DNA of 7,351 bases. Origin: Ardenticatenia bacterium (lineage in GTDB: Bacteria; Chloroflexota; Anaerolineae; Aggregatilineales; Aggregatilineaceae). The stretch covers positions 1 to 7,351 of the forward strand of contig JALSSH010000564.1 of assembly GCA_026984385.1 (NCBI GenBank). Reading direction: 5' to 3'. The notes beneath the pieces were generated by a model. The model was not told the origin of the DNA, did not search any database, and worked only from the letters and a program-made list of their open reading frames with translations. The translations under genes and the position numbers were made by a program. Positions 1-6,543 of this stretch are shown in pieces; the stretch's first letter is position 1, and every line of letters begins with the position of its first letter.

Positions 1-1174
1 GCTCGCGCGTCACGCCGATACGTTTTCCGACTTCTTCCAAGGTGTGCGTTTCGCCGTCCAGCAAGCCGTAGCGCAACTGCAAAATGTGCGCCTCTCGCTC
101 CGGCAAGCGTGCCAGCACAAGCTCCAGATGTTCGCGCAGCAGATTTTGCGTCACGATCTCCGCCGGCTTGGGGCTGTTTTGGTCTTCGATGAAGTCGCCG
201 AACTCGGAGTCCGCGTCCTCTTCAATAGGCGTTTCCAAGCTGATCGGGCGGCGCGAGATTTCGATCAGCATATTGATCTTCTCGGGCGTGGTTTCCATCG
301 CCTCGGCCATCTCCTCGATGGTCGGTTCACGCCCCAGCTCTTGGGTGAGCTGCATAGAAATCCGCCGCAGACGGTTGATCTGGTCGCCCATGTGCACCGG
401 CACGCGGATCGTGCGGCCTTGGTCGGCCACCGCGCGGCTGACCGCTTGGCGTATCCACCACGTGGCGTAAGTGCTGAACTTGTGCCCGCGTCGCCACTCG
501 AATTTGCGCGCGGCACGGATCAGGCCGATGTTGCCCTCTTGGATCAAATCCAGAAAATGCACACCGCGCCCGACGTATTTTTTCGCCACGCTGATCACCA
601 AGCGCGAGTTGGCGCGCACCAGATACTCTTGGGCGGCGTCTCCATCTTCGATGATCGCTTGCAGTTCACGGCGCTGAGCGTTGTCCAGCTCGTCGCCCAG
701 CTCTTTGAGCTGTTCGGCGGCGTACTTGCCCGCTTCCATGCGTTTAGCCAACGCGACTTCTTCCTCAGCGGTGAGCAGAGGCACGCGCCCGGCCTCTTTG
801 AGGTACAAGCCGACCACGTCGTCGCTATCCAGCGCCTGCTGATAGCCTTCGTCGGCCACCAGGTCTTCGTAAAGCGCGCTGGGGTCAAGCCGACGCTCTT
901 TCGGAGCGGGTGTTTCCTCGCCTTCGGCGGCTGCGGGCGCGCTAGGCGCTTCACCGTTGCGCGAAGGTGCGTGCGGCAACACCTCGACACCGGCGTTATG
1001 CAATTCATCCAGCAGTTCGTCGAGCAACTCCACGTTGTGCTCCAGTTCGGGCATACGGGTTTGGATTTCCTCATAGGTGATGAAACCCTGCCGTATCCCC
1101 TGGGCAATGAGGTCTTGCCACGCCGGACTGCCGGGTATGATAGGGGGTGTTTGTTGCATCTCCACGATAGCCAT
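1..1174 (-). CDS. rpoD: Primary RNA polymerase sigma factor (sigma-70 group 1), 3' end cut by window edge
   Basis: This gene encodes the housekeeping sigma subunit that directs RNA polymerase to -10/-35 promoters. The visible 391 residues begin with a region 1.1-like segment (about 18-66, including GFITYEEIQ), followed by an Ala/Pro/Glu-rich linker (about 67-98). Region 1.2 follows (about 117-150, GLYLKEAGRVPLLT), then a non-conserved acidic stretch. Region 2 spans about 184-262, with the near-invariant DLIQEGNIGLIRA and the melting/-10 recognition segment YATWWIRQAVSRAVADQGRT. Region 3 runs about 263-315, the 3.2 finger about 310-331 (SLETPIEEDADSEFGDFIED), and region 4 starts near 345. The helix-turn-helix of region 4.2 (TLEEVGKRIGVTRE) is cut at the window edge, so roughly the last 30 residues are missing. 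The start ATG at 1174-1172 is the first of the conserved frame; no strong Shine-Dalgarno precedes it, only GAGG about 17 nt upstream. Region 1.1 plus complete regions 1.2-4 argue for the primary rather than an alternative sigma factor. Assignment is very secure; the symbol could equally be sigA. Confidence 0.96.
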   Translation of the reverse strand, partial: MAIVEMQQTPPIIPGSPAWQDLIAQGIRQGFITYEEIQTRMPELEHNVELLDELLDELHNAGVEVLPHAPSRNGEAPSAPAAAEGEETPAPKERRLDPSALYEDLVADEGYQQALDSDDVVGLYLKEAGRVPLLTAEEEVALAKRMEAGKYAAEQLKELGDELDNAQRRELQAIIEDGDAAQEYLVRANSRLVISVAKKYVGRGVHFLDLIQEGNIGLIRAARKFEWRRGHKFSTYATWWIRQAVSRAVADQGRTIRVPVHMGDQINRLRRISMQLTQELGREPTIEEMAEAMETTPEKINMLIEISRRPISLETPIEEDADSEFGDFIEDQNSPKPAEIVTQNLLREHLELVLARLPEREAHILQLRYGLLDGETHTLEEVGKRIGVTRE

Positions 1175-1198
1175 GTTTTACGTGCTCTGTCCCTCACA

Positions 1199-1229
1199 CA
1201 AAAGTACCCTACCGCCAACGGTAGGGCAC
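1199..1229 (-). terminator. Rho-independent terminator candidate after the ABC/DUF4340 operon
   Basis: On the minus strand an 8-bp perfect stem (CCCTACCG at 1226-1219 with CGGTAGGG at 1214-1207) closes a TTGG loop. Beyond one mismatch, two further base pairs can extend it. It is followed by TACTTTTG, a short and imperfect T tract. It lies about 40 bases past the stop of the DUF4340 gene and about 33 bases before the sigma factor start, so it could stop operon transcription or act in the sigma factor leader. The weak T tract makes partial read-through plausible. Confidence 0.55.
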
Positions 1230-1232
1230 CCT

Positions 1233-1260
1233 CTGTCCAGCTTCCTCTTGCTGAAGACAG
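1233..1260 (-). other. Second inverted repeat directly after the DUF4340 stop codon
   Basis: CTGTCCAGC (1233-1241) pairs with GCTG (1250-1253) and GACAG (1256-1260), giving nine base pairs with a two-base bulge and an eight-base loop. No T tract follows on either strand. It begins six bases after the TGA of the DUF4340 gene, so it may be a 3'-end stabilising hairpin working with the terminator-like hairpin 7 bases further on. Confidence 0.35.
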
Positions 1261-1265
1261 CCTTC

Positions 1266-1934
1266 TCAGGACACGGGTGTTCCCACTCTGTCACCCATTG
1301 GCGATTCATCAGATGGTGTTACAGAATACGACGCAGTCAACATACTCAATAGCATATCCACTGTTTGCCTGCGGATCAAGTAAACGTGCAGATTTTCCTC
1401 TGCCGCAGTGCTGATGTACATATAGTATGCCACATTTTCCGGATTCAGGTTACCGATTTCTAAAGTCGCTTCTAAAAGCTCCTTCGGGTCGTCGGCTAAC
1501 CGCGCCCGAAAACGGAAGCGATACTGCGGCGGTTGGAGGCCGTATTGCGCCAAACCGTCGGGCGAGACCTCCAACCAGCGCTCCGCCCACAGCCGAGTAA
1601 GCGCAAGGGCGGCGCTTTCCAGCACGCTTTGGTCGAGCGATTGCGGCGCGCGTTCTTGCTGCACATCTTCGATGGGCGGCGCGTACCACAACCCAGCTTC
1701 GTTGCGCACCACCAACAAGCCGCGCTCCGCGCCCACATCCACCGCCTCCATGCCCACCACTTGGGCCGACTGGCGGATTTGCGGGAAGAGTAGCCGCGCC
1801 GCTATCGCCTGCTGCGTTTCTTGGAAGGCGCGGAACGCACGTTGCCGCCCCTCCGGGTCGTCCAGCATCAAGACTAGCAGCATCGCGGCCACAATGCCCA
1901 TAAGAAGCGCGTAACCGTAGGAGCGTTTGAGCAT
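1266..1934 (-). CDS. DUF4340 domain protein, membrane-anchored partner of the GldG-type ABC cluster
   Basis: This 222-residue protein has an N-terminal membrane anchor or uncleaved signal (about residues 8-24, LMGIVAAMLLVLML after a short positive start), so the rest should lie outside the cytoplasmic membrane. Residues about 60-200 match the DUF4340 pattern as I know it: short beta strands, a 'LAQYGLQPPQYRFRF' motif (128-142) and a 'LEIGNLNPENVAYYMYI' strand pair (158-174) before a final VDMLL helix. DUF4340 proteins are commonly encoded next to GldG-like genes; their molecular role is not known, and nothing here reveals a catalytic site. The start ATG at 1934 is preceded by AGAGAGGA with six bases of spacing, and the gene follows the GldG-like gene by 28 bases, which fits co-transcription. 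The final 15 or so residues are polar and probably disordered. DNA at its 3' end is clearly richer in A and T than the rest of the operon. Confidence 0.82.
   Translation of the reverse strand: MLKRSYGYALLMGIVAAMLLVLMLDDPEGRQRAFRAFQETQQAIAARLLFPQIRQSAQVVGMEAVDVGAERGLLVVRNEAGLWYAPPIEDVQQERAPQSLDQSVLESAALALTRLWAERWLEVSPDGLAQYGLQPPQYRFRFRARLADDPKELLEATLEIGNLNPENVAYYMYISTAAEENLHVYLIRRQTVDMLLSMLTASYSVTPSDESPMGDRVGTPVS
1351..1379 (-). promoter_or_regulatory. Weak candidate sigma-70 promoter inside the DUF4340 gene, reading toward the sigma factor gene
   Basis: On the minus strand TTGATC (1379-1374) and TATGCT (1356-1351) are separated by 17 bases; each hexamer matches four of six consensus positions. 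It sits in a locally AT-rich stretch about 180 bases upstream of the sigma factor start. Against it: it lies in coding DNA, and a terminator-like hairpin stands between it and the sigma factor gene. Treat as a suggestion only. Confidence 0.2.
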
Positions 1935-1962
1935 CGGCGTTCCTCTCTCCGCGCGGCAACGT

Positions 1963-3675
1963 CTACAGACGCCGCCTGTACCACCACACGGCCAGCCCGC
2001 TCAAAAGCACCAGCCCGGGCAAGACGATCATCGTTACAACCGCGATGGTTTTGCGCTCCTGAGCCGAAACGACCAACTTAAGCAGCGTCGGGTCGCTGAC
2101 CGGCGCAAAAGACACGGCCTCCGAAAAGCCGGTCAGCCAGTCCACCACGTCCGTCCACAAAAAAACATTGCCCGGCACCGACTTCACATACTCGTTTTTG
2201 AGCACGTCCGAGTCGCCGATGATCACCAGGCGCGGCTGCACCTCTTCTTGGAACTCAAGCTGACGACGCACCGTCACGCCGACCAGCAACGGCCCGGGAA
2301 TATCGCCCTCGGCGGGGTTATATTCCACGCGCGAGTTGGTGAGAAATTCCTCAATATTCGCCTCGCCAAATGACGCTTCCGAGGTAAAAAGCAAAGGTTC
2401 ACGCATGTAACGCCCCTGGCGCTCGTCGGGCGCGTCCACCAAGGTGATCGGGCGCGCAAAACGCATCGAGATCGGCTCGTCGCGCACGTCGCTCATAATG
2501 GTGTGGGGCGCGATGGTGTTGATGATCGGCATCCACTCGCTGCCGTTGACCAAGTCCGGCTGCGTCTCGATCACAAAAGCGTCGCGCAACCGCACGCCGA
2601 ACTCGTCCCAAAGATAGTCGCTGAAGGGCGTGCCTTCCGCCAGGAAGCGGTTAGCCGCCTCCCCGACAATAGCCGCCTCCAAAATCGGCGGATCGGCGAA
2701 GATGCCCAGCCTGCCGCCGCGCTGGAGATACTCGTCCAGCGCCTGCACCTCGGCCTCGCTCAGCGGCTGCCACGCGCCCACAATCAGCACCAAGTCCGCG
2801 TCTTCGGGCACGCGCTTCACTTCGGCCAGCGGCAGTTCCTCGGCGGCGATGCCCTGCCCTTCCAAACTGGCGCGCAAGCGGGAAATGCCGTTGTCGTCCA
2901 CTTGGGTCAAGCTGCGTTCCCCGTGCCCAACGGTGAAGTAGACTTTGAACGCTCCCGCCGAAGCCACCGTCTTTAGCCCTGTGGTGATGTTGCGCTCGGT
3001 CGGCTCACCGAGATACAGCGTCATATAGCGCGGCTGACCGCCTTCTTCCATCTCGCGCACGAAAGGCTGCCCCTGCTCGTCAAGCACAACCAGCGCAAAT
3101 GTGCCGTCGAACCCGGGTTGATAGTTGTAACGGGCGGCTAAGTCCGGCTCTTCGTCCGGGTCAATGTAAAGCACTTCGATCACGCCCCGACCTTCCGCCT
3201 CATATTGGCGAGTGATCAAGTCGGCGGCTTCTTGCTCGCGGAGCTTGTTCCGCGTGAAAAAGCCGACCAATTGCACGCGGAAGCCGCGTTCGCGCAACTG
3301 CGAGATCGCCTCACGAGTGGGCGCGTTGAGCGTGTAACGTTGGACGCGCGTCAGGTCGGCGGTGATGTTGGCGCGGTCCACCAGCACATAAGCGTAGGCG
3401 ATCAACCCCACAAAAAGCACGGTCACCAGCACACTGGCCGTGCCGTAGCGCGTTTGGCGACCGGCGAGCCAGGCTTGGAACTCGTCGGGGTTGCCCCAAA
3501 CCCACGCGCTCAGCCCGCCCACGCCCACCAGTACGCAGACAAAAACCGCCGCCGAAAGCTGGCCGGTGAGCAAATAGAGCAGCCCCGCCAACACCAACGC
3601 AATACCGCCGACCACGCCCGCCCAGGCGGTGAGTTTTTCACGCAAAGAGGCTGAAGTTGGGTTTTGTGCGTTCAT
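1963..3675 (-). CDS. GldG-like ABC transporter auxiliary/substrate-interacting protein
   Basis: The protein (570 residues) belongs to the GldG / ABC-type uncharacterised transport family (PF09822-like) that accompanies GldA-GldF ABC transporters. From the N-terminus there are three predicted membrane helices (about 18-37, 42-60 and 79-99), then a large extracytoplasmic domain, then a C-terminal helix (about 545-564) followed by a positive RRR tail. Family hallmarks are the strand 'FKVYFTVGHGE' (about 243-253), a following 'LVLIVGAWQPLSEAEVQALD' and 'YLQRGGRLGIFADPP', which resemble the GATase/ThuA-like fold of this family. The reading frame stays open to a GTG at 3684, but I place the start at the ATG at 3675: GGAGG lies 8 bases upstream, and this ATG overlaps the permease stop in an ATGA arrangement. 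The length is normal for the family. Role: partner of the ABC complex outside the membrane, by analogy with gliding genes; the substrate is unknown. Confidence 0.85.
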   Translation of the reverse strand: MNAQNPTSASLREKLTAWAGVVGGIALVLAGLLYLLTGQLSAAVFVCVLVGVGGLSAWVWGNPDEFQAWLAGRQTRYGTASVLVTVLFVGLIAYAYVLVDRANITADLTRVQRYTLNAPTREAISQLRERGFRVQLVGFFTRNKLREQEAADLITRQYEAEGRGVIEVLYIDPDEEPDLAARYNYQPGFDGTFALVVLDEQGQPFVREMEEGGQPRYMTLYLGEPTERNITTGLKTVASAGAFKVYFTVGHGERSLTQVDDNGISRLRASLEGQGIAAEELPLAEVKRVPEDADLVLIVGAWQPLSEAEVQALDEYLQRGGRLGIFADPPILEAAIVGEAANRFLAEGTPFSDYLWDEFGVRLRDAFVIETQPDLVNGSEWMPIINTIAPHTIMSDVRDEPISMRFARPITLVDAPDERQGRYMREPLLFTSEASFGEANIEEFLTNSRVEYNPAEGDIPGPLLVGVTVRRQLEFQEEVQPRLVIIGDSDVLKNEYVKSVPGNVFLWTDVVDWLTGFSEAVSFAPVSDPTLLKLVVSAQERKTIAVVTMIVLPGLVLLSGLAVWWYRRRL

Positions 3676-4427
3676 CCGCGCCACCTCCGCGACTCCACAA
3701 CCCGCGTGGTGATAAAAAGCATGGCGACGATCAAGCCCACAAAAAAGACCACGTCCTCAAAGCGGATCACGCCGATGAGGAAAGAGGTGGAATAGTGCGC
3801 TTGCAAGCTCAACGTGCGCACCGCTTGGGCCAACGCGCGGTTTTGGATCACGCTGCCGGAAAAGTCCCCCAACCACAAAATGAACAGCGCGGACATGCTC
3901 AAATAGCCCGCCACGATCTGGTTTTCTGTAATGGCGGAAAAAAGCATCCCGATCGCCAATGTTGCGCCGCCGAAAAGCCAGATGCCCATGTACGCGCTGA
4001 TCACCGGCCCGATATCCAGTTCCGGGCGCAACTCATAGGCGCGCGCGGTGGTGATCGCCAGCCAAATGCCCTGGTAAACTAGCGTCAAGGCCAGGATCGC
4101 GGAAAAGTAGAGCCACGCGCCGATGAACTTGCCCAGCACGATGTCGCTATCCCGCACCGGCATCGTCAACATCAATTCGAGCGTGCCTTCGCGGGCTTCT
4201 TCGGCAAAAAGCCGCATAGTGAGCAAGGGGGCAAAAAAGACCGTGAAAAAGCCAAACGCGCCCAACACCGCCGCCCCATCCGGCGGCAACGTGCCCACTC
4301 GGCGGGCCAGGTCCACGTTGAACTGCCAGCCGGTCAACATCAAGATCGCAAAGGCGACCAGGTAGGCGATGGGCGAGGTGAAATACTGTGTCAGCTCGCG
4401 CCGTGCAATGATGCGAACGCTACGCAT
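3672..4427 (-). CDS. ABC-2 type permease, GldF-like
   Basis: This 251-residue protein is the membrane subunit of the ABC complex. Six hydrophobic segments are visible at about 19-36, 52-73, 100-125, 142-164, 170-187 and 224-243. Between the second and third lies the conserved cytoplasmic motif 'EEAREGTLELMLTMPV' (76-91), typical of GldF/NosY-like ABC-2 permeases, where it couples to the ATPase. The N-terminus (MRSVRIIARRELTQYFTSPIAY) is the standard family opening: an amphipathic start followed by 'E..QYF.SP.AY'. Length is normal. The start ATG at 4427 overlaps the end of the ATPase gene by 8 bases and has AGGA seven bases upstream. Its stop overlaps the GldG-like start by four bases. Both overlaps indicate coupled translation of ATPase, permease and GldG-like protein. 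Substrate cannot be predicted. Confidence 0.92.
   Translation of the reverse strand: MRSVRIIARRELTQYFTSPIAYLVAFAILMLTGWQFNVDLARRVGTLPPDGAAVLGAFGFFTVFFAPLLTMRLFAEEAREGTLELMLTMPVRDSDIVLGKFIGAWLYFSAILALTLVYQGIWLAITTARAYELRPELDIGPVISAYMGIWLFGGATLAIGMLFSAITENQIVAGYLSMSALFILWLGDFSGSVIQNRALAQAVRTLSLQAHYSTSFLIGVIRFEDVVFFVGLIVAMLFITTRVVESRRWRG
3684..3688 (-). promoter_or_regulatory. Shine-Dalgarno site deciding the GldG-like start
   Basis: GGAGG on the minus strand lies 8 bases before the ATG at 3675-3673, inside the last codons of the permease gene. It supports that ATG over the in-frame GTG at 3684, which overlaps the site itself. The ATGA stop-start overlap indicates translational coupling of permease and GldG-like protein. 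Confidence 0.7.
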
Positions 4428-5388
4428 AGCCTCGTCCTTTCCGTTTGGGCGCTTTGGAAGCGTGCGTCGCGTCCATGCGAGAGGTCAGCTCCAGGAAAAT
4501 TTCTTCCAACGTGGTTGCCCAGGGGCGCAGCTCCAACAAGGCCCAGCCGTGTTCGACAACGGTTTCCGCCAACGCCGCGCGCACGTCTTGGCCCGCGCGT
4601 GCGCGGACGATGTACTCCCCGTCGCGGGGCGTCTCCACTTTCTCCACGCCCCGAACGCGCCCCAGCACGCGCGCCACCGCTTGCGGCGTGTCTCCGTCCA
4701 CGCGCACAAACAACCGCCCGCCCTGGAAAAGTGTTTCGCGCAAGCGATCGGGCGTGTCTTGGGCCACAATGTGCCCGCGATCAATGATCACGATGCGGTC
4801 GCAAAGCTGCTCGGCTTCCGAAAGGATGTGTGTGCTGAGGAGCACGGTGCGCGTGCGGCCCAGCTCACGGATGAGCGCGCGCAGGTCTTGCACTTGGTGC
4901 GGGTCTAGCCCGATGGTCGGTTCGTCTAGGATCAGCACCTGCGGGTCATGGACGATGGCTTGGGCCAGCCCCACCCGCTGCCGCATCCCCTTAGAAAGGC
5001 TGCGGATCAAGCTGCGGGCGCGGTCTTGCATTCCCACACGCTCCAAAGCCTCGTCGGCGCGTTGTTTGGGGTGTGGAGTGCCGCGCAGCTCTGCCACGAA
5101 CTTCAGATAGCCGCGCGTGGTCATGTCGCGGTAAAGCGGCACGGTTTCCGGCAAATAGCCCACACGTCGGCGCACTTCCAGCGAGTCCTCGAAAACGTCC
5201 AGCCCGGCCACTTTGGCCGCGCCATCGGTGGGCGGCATATAGCCGCTGAGGATGCGCATGGTGGTGGTTTTGCCCGCGCCGTTCGGCCCTAAAAAGCCGA
5301 CGATCTCCCCTTGGTGCGCGCGGAAGCTGATCCGATCCAGCGCCACAAAGCGCCCGTAACGCTTGGTCAGGTTATGCACTTCGATCAT
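4420..5388 (-). CDS. ABC transporter ATP-binding protein, GldA/CcmA-like
   Basis: The 322-residue protein is the nucleotide-binding subunit that powers the neighbouring permease. All catalytic motifs are intact: Walker A GPNGAGKTT (34-42), the GYLPE segment at the Q-loop position (77-81, with Glu in place of Gln, as is usual in this subfamily), signature LSKGMRQR (131-138), Walker B VLILDEP (151-157) with D-loop GLDP, and the switch histidine in STH (185-187). Residues about 222-300 form the accessory C-terminal domain common in drug/gliding exporter ATPases, ending in the 'TTLEEIFLELT' motif typical of ABC-2 partners. A short basic tail (KAPKRKGRG) follows. The start ATG at 5388 gives the expected opening 'MIEVHNLTKRYG'; the Shine-Dalgarno is weak (GGTGG, 9 bases away). 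It is the first gene of the four-gene operon, overlapping the permease by 8 bases. Confidence 0.95.
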   Translation of the reverse strand: MIEVHNLTKRYGRFVALDRISFRAHQGEIVGFLGPNGAGKTTTMRILSGYMPPTDGAAKVAGLDVFEDSLEVRRRVGYLPETVPLYRDMTTRGYLKFVAELRGTPHPKQRADEALERVGMQDRARSLIRSLSKGMRQRVGLAQAIVHDPQVLILDEPTIGLDPHQVQDLRALIRELGRTRTVLLSTHILSEAEQLCDRIVIIDRGHIVAQDTPDRLRETLFQGGRLFVRVDGDTPQAVARVLGRVRGVEKVETPRDGEYIVRARAGQDVRAALAETVVEHGWALLELRPWATTLEEIFLELTSRMDATHASKAPKRKGRGYA

Positions 5389-5421
5389 AGCATGAGGCCA
5401 CCGTTTGCCTGTCCGCGCTGC

Positions 5422-5445
5422 GCGCGTCTGCGATCAAAGACGCGC
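5422..5445 (-). other. Perfect 8-bp inverted repeat in the ABC operon leader
   Basis: GCGCGTCT (5422-5429) and AGACGCGC (5438-5445) are perfect inverted repeats around an eight-base spacer. No T tract follows on either strand, so it is not a typical terminator. It would lie in the 5' leader of the ABC operon, about 35-65 bases before the ATPase start, if the candidate promoter at 5486-5515 is right. It could be an RNA hairpin or a protein-binding site. Confidence 0.4.
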
Positions 5446-5485
5446 CCCGTCCCGCCACGTTGCGCGTTGAGTGGGGCGCATTCCA

Positions 5486-5515
5486 ATTGTAACGAGAACG
5501 CCGCACGGGTGGCAT
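5486..5515 (-). promoter_or_regulatory. Candidate sigma-70 promoter of the ABC/GldG/DUF4340 operon
   Basis: On the minus strand ATGCCA (5515-5510, four of six matches to TTGACA) is followed after 18 bases by TACAAT (5491-5486, five of six matches to TATAAT). Transcription would start near 5479 and give a leader of about 90 bases before the ATPase ATG. It is the best promoter match in the only sizeable gap upstream of the operon. The -35 element falls in the spacer of an inverted repeat (5503-5523). Confidence 0.4.
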
Positions 5516-5523
5516 ACCCGCGC
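5503..5523 (-). other. Inverted repeat spanning the -35 region, between the kinase gene and the ABC operon
   Basis: GCACGGGT (5503-5510) pairs with ACCCGCGC (5516-5523) around a five-base spacer; the stem has one mismatch at DNA level that becomes a G-U wobble in the minus-strand transcript. It lies 28 bases past the stop of the kinase gene without a following T tract, so as a terminator it would be weak. Its overlap with the candidate -35 element also allows an operator role. Confidence 0.3.
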
Positions 5524-5550
5524 GCGAACCTTAACAACACTCGCACAAGT

Positions 5551-6537
5551 CTACAGTTTCTCCACTTGCACCACACTTCGGATGTCGGCGGGCAGGCACA
5601 GCTCGGAAAGCGGGCGCCAGGCCCAACCTTCGATCTCCAGCGGGCGGAAGGCCAAGCAGCGGTAGTAAAAGTAGAGGTAGGCGGCGTTTGGGATGACAGC
5701 GATCTCGCTTAGATGCGGCGCGGGAAAGTCAAAGCGTTCGTCATAAATAGCGTCTATGGTGATCGCCTCGTGAAGCGTCGCCAAGTGTGCTTTCAACGCT
5801 TCTGAAGGAGGCATATCGGGATCGGTGAGCGGGTAGGTGGGGAACTCCACACGCGGCGCGTCGGCGCGCACCAGTAATTTGTCCTCGCTGCTCACCAACG
5901 CGACCACGTGCCCATGCAACTTCGGGCGATGTAGCAAGGGAAAGTTCACTTGGACGTTGGGACGGCGGCGGGCACGTTCGGTGAGGACGATCTGGCGCAG
6001 ATGTTCGGTGGCCGGTTCGAGCAAGTCATTGAGCACGATGTAATGGCATTGCGCGGCAAAGGTCATCTCAAAACGGGCGCGCTCCAGCCGATGCTCTAAC
6101 TCGCCTTCGGAAAGCTCGCCGCGTCGTTGGATGCGCTCGGCCAGGGTGTGAATGTGGGCGGGGGTCACGAAGATGAGCACGGTGTTTTCCGGATAGGCGG
6201 CGTGGATTTTGCGCGCGCCCAGGAAGTCAATATCCGCGATCAAATCACGGCCTGCGTGGATGGCCTGTTCCACTGTATCACGCGGCGTGCCGTAAAAGTC
6301 ACTCTGGTGGACATTCTGATATTCGAGCAGTGCGTCTGTGGCGATCAGGCGCTGAAATTCTGCCTGGCTGACAAACCGATGTTCGCGCCCTTCTTCTTCA
6401 TCGGCGCGTTTGGGGCGCGTGGTGACGGTGGCAAGCTGGGGCAGATCGGGGATTTGTTCTTGGACGCGCTTCATCAGCGTATTTTTCCCCGCCCCCGAAG
6501 GGCCAACCAAAATGAAAAGCAAACCTTCTTGCGGCAT
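5551..6537 (-). CDS. gmk: Guanylate-kinase-like protein with extra C-terminal degenerate Nudix-like domain
   Basis: Residues 1-190 form a guanylate kinase domain, which in the family phosphorylates GMP to GDP with ATP in the cytoplasm. Visible motifs are the P-loop GPSGAGKNT (12-20), TTRPKR (39-44), the GMP-site LEY (71-73) and FYGTP (81-85), 'AGRDLIADIDFLGARK' (95-110), the lid 'ERIQRRGELSEGE' (134-146) and a closing VLND (168-171). Two positions are unusual: Asn19 stands where Walker A has Ser/Thr, and His53 stands where a GMP-binding Tyr is normal. Typical bacterial Gmk is about 200 residues; this one has 328. The tail (about 205-328) reads like a Nudix fold (GHVVALVSSEDKLLVRAD at its start, GWAWRPLSEL near its end) but lacks the GX5EX7REUXEEXGU box, so hydrolase activity is unlikely. 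The start is well supported: AGGAAGGG six bases before the ATG. Kinase-fold assignment is firm; exact substrate and the tail identity are not. A second, normal gmk may exist elsewhere. Confidence 0.85.
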   Translation of the reverse strand: MPQEGLLFILVGPSGAGKNTLMKRVQEQIPDLPQLATVTTRPKRADEEEGREHRFVSQAEFQRLIATDALLEYQNVHQSDFYGTPRDTVEQAIHAGRDLIADIDFLGARKIHAAYPENTVLIFVTPAHIHTLAERIQRRGELSEGELEHRLERARFEMTFAAQCHYIVLNDLLEPATEHLRQIVLTERARRRPNVQVNFPLLHRPKLHGHVVALVSSEDKLLVRADAPRVEFPTYPLTDPDMPPSEALKAHLATLHEAITIDAIYDERFDFPAPHLSEIAVIPNAAYLYFYYRCLAFRPLEIEGWAWRPLSELCLPADIRSVVQVEKL

Positions 6538-6543
6538 AGAGTT

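Noticed and set aside
595..1218. A minus-strand frame of 207 codons with a start upstream of the sigma factor
   Set aside because: It is out of frame with the conserved sigma factor sequence and its translation is rich in Trp, Arg and Cys without motifs, typical of a shadow frame.
44..1414. A 456-codon plus-strand open frame covering the sigma factor gene
   Set aside because: It is antisense to an unmistakable sigma factor and to the end of the DUF4340 gene, its translation is low-complexity and shows no family motif, and long antisense frames are expected in GC-rich coding DNA.
4445..5110. A 221-codon plus-strand frame opposite the ABC ATPase
   Set aside because: The ATPase on the minus strand has every catalytic motif; the plus-strand translation is Ser/Arg-rich with no recognisable domain.
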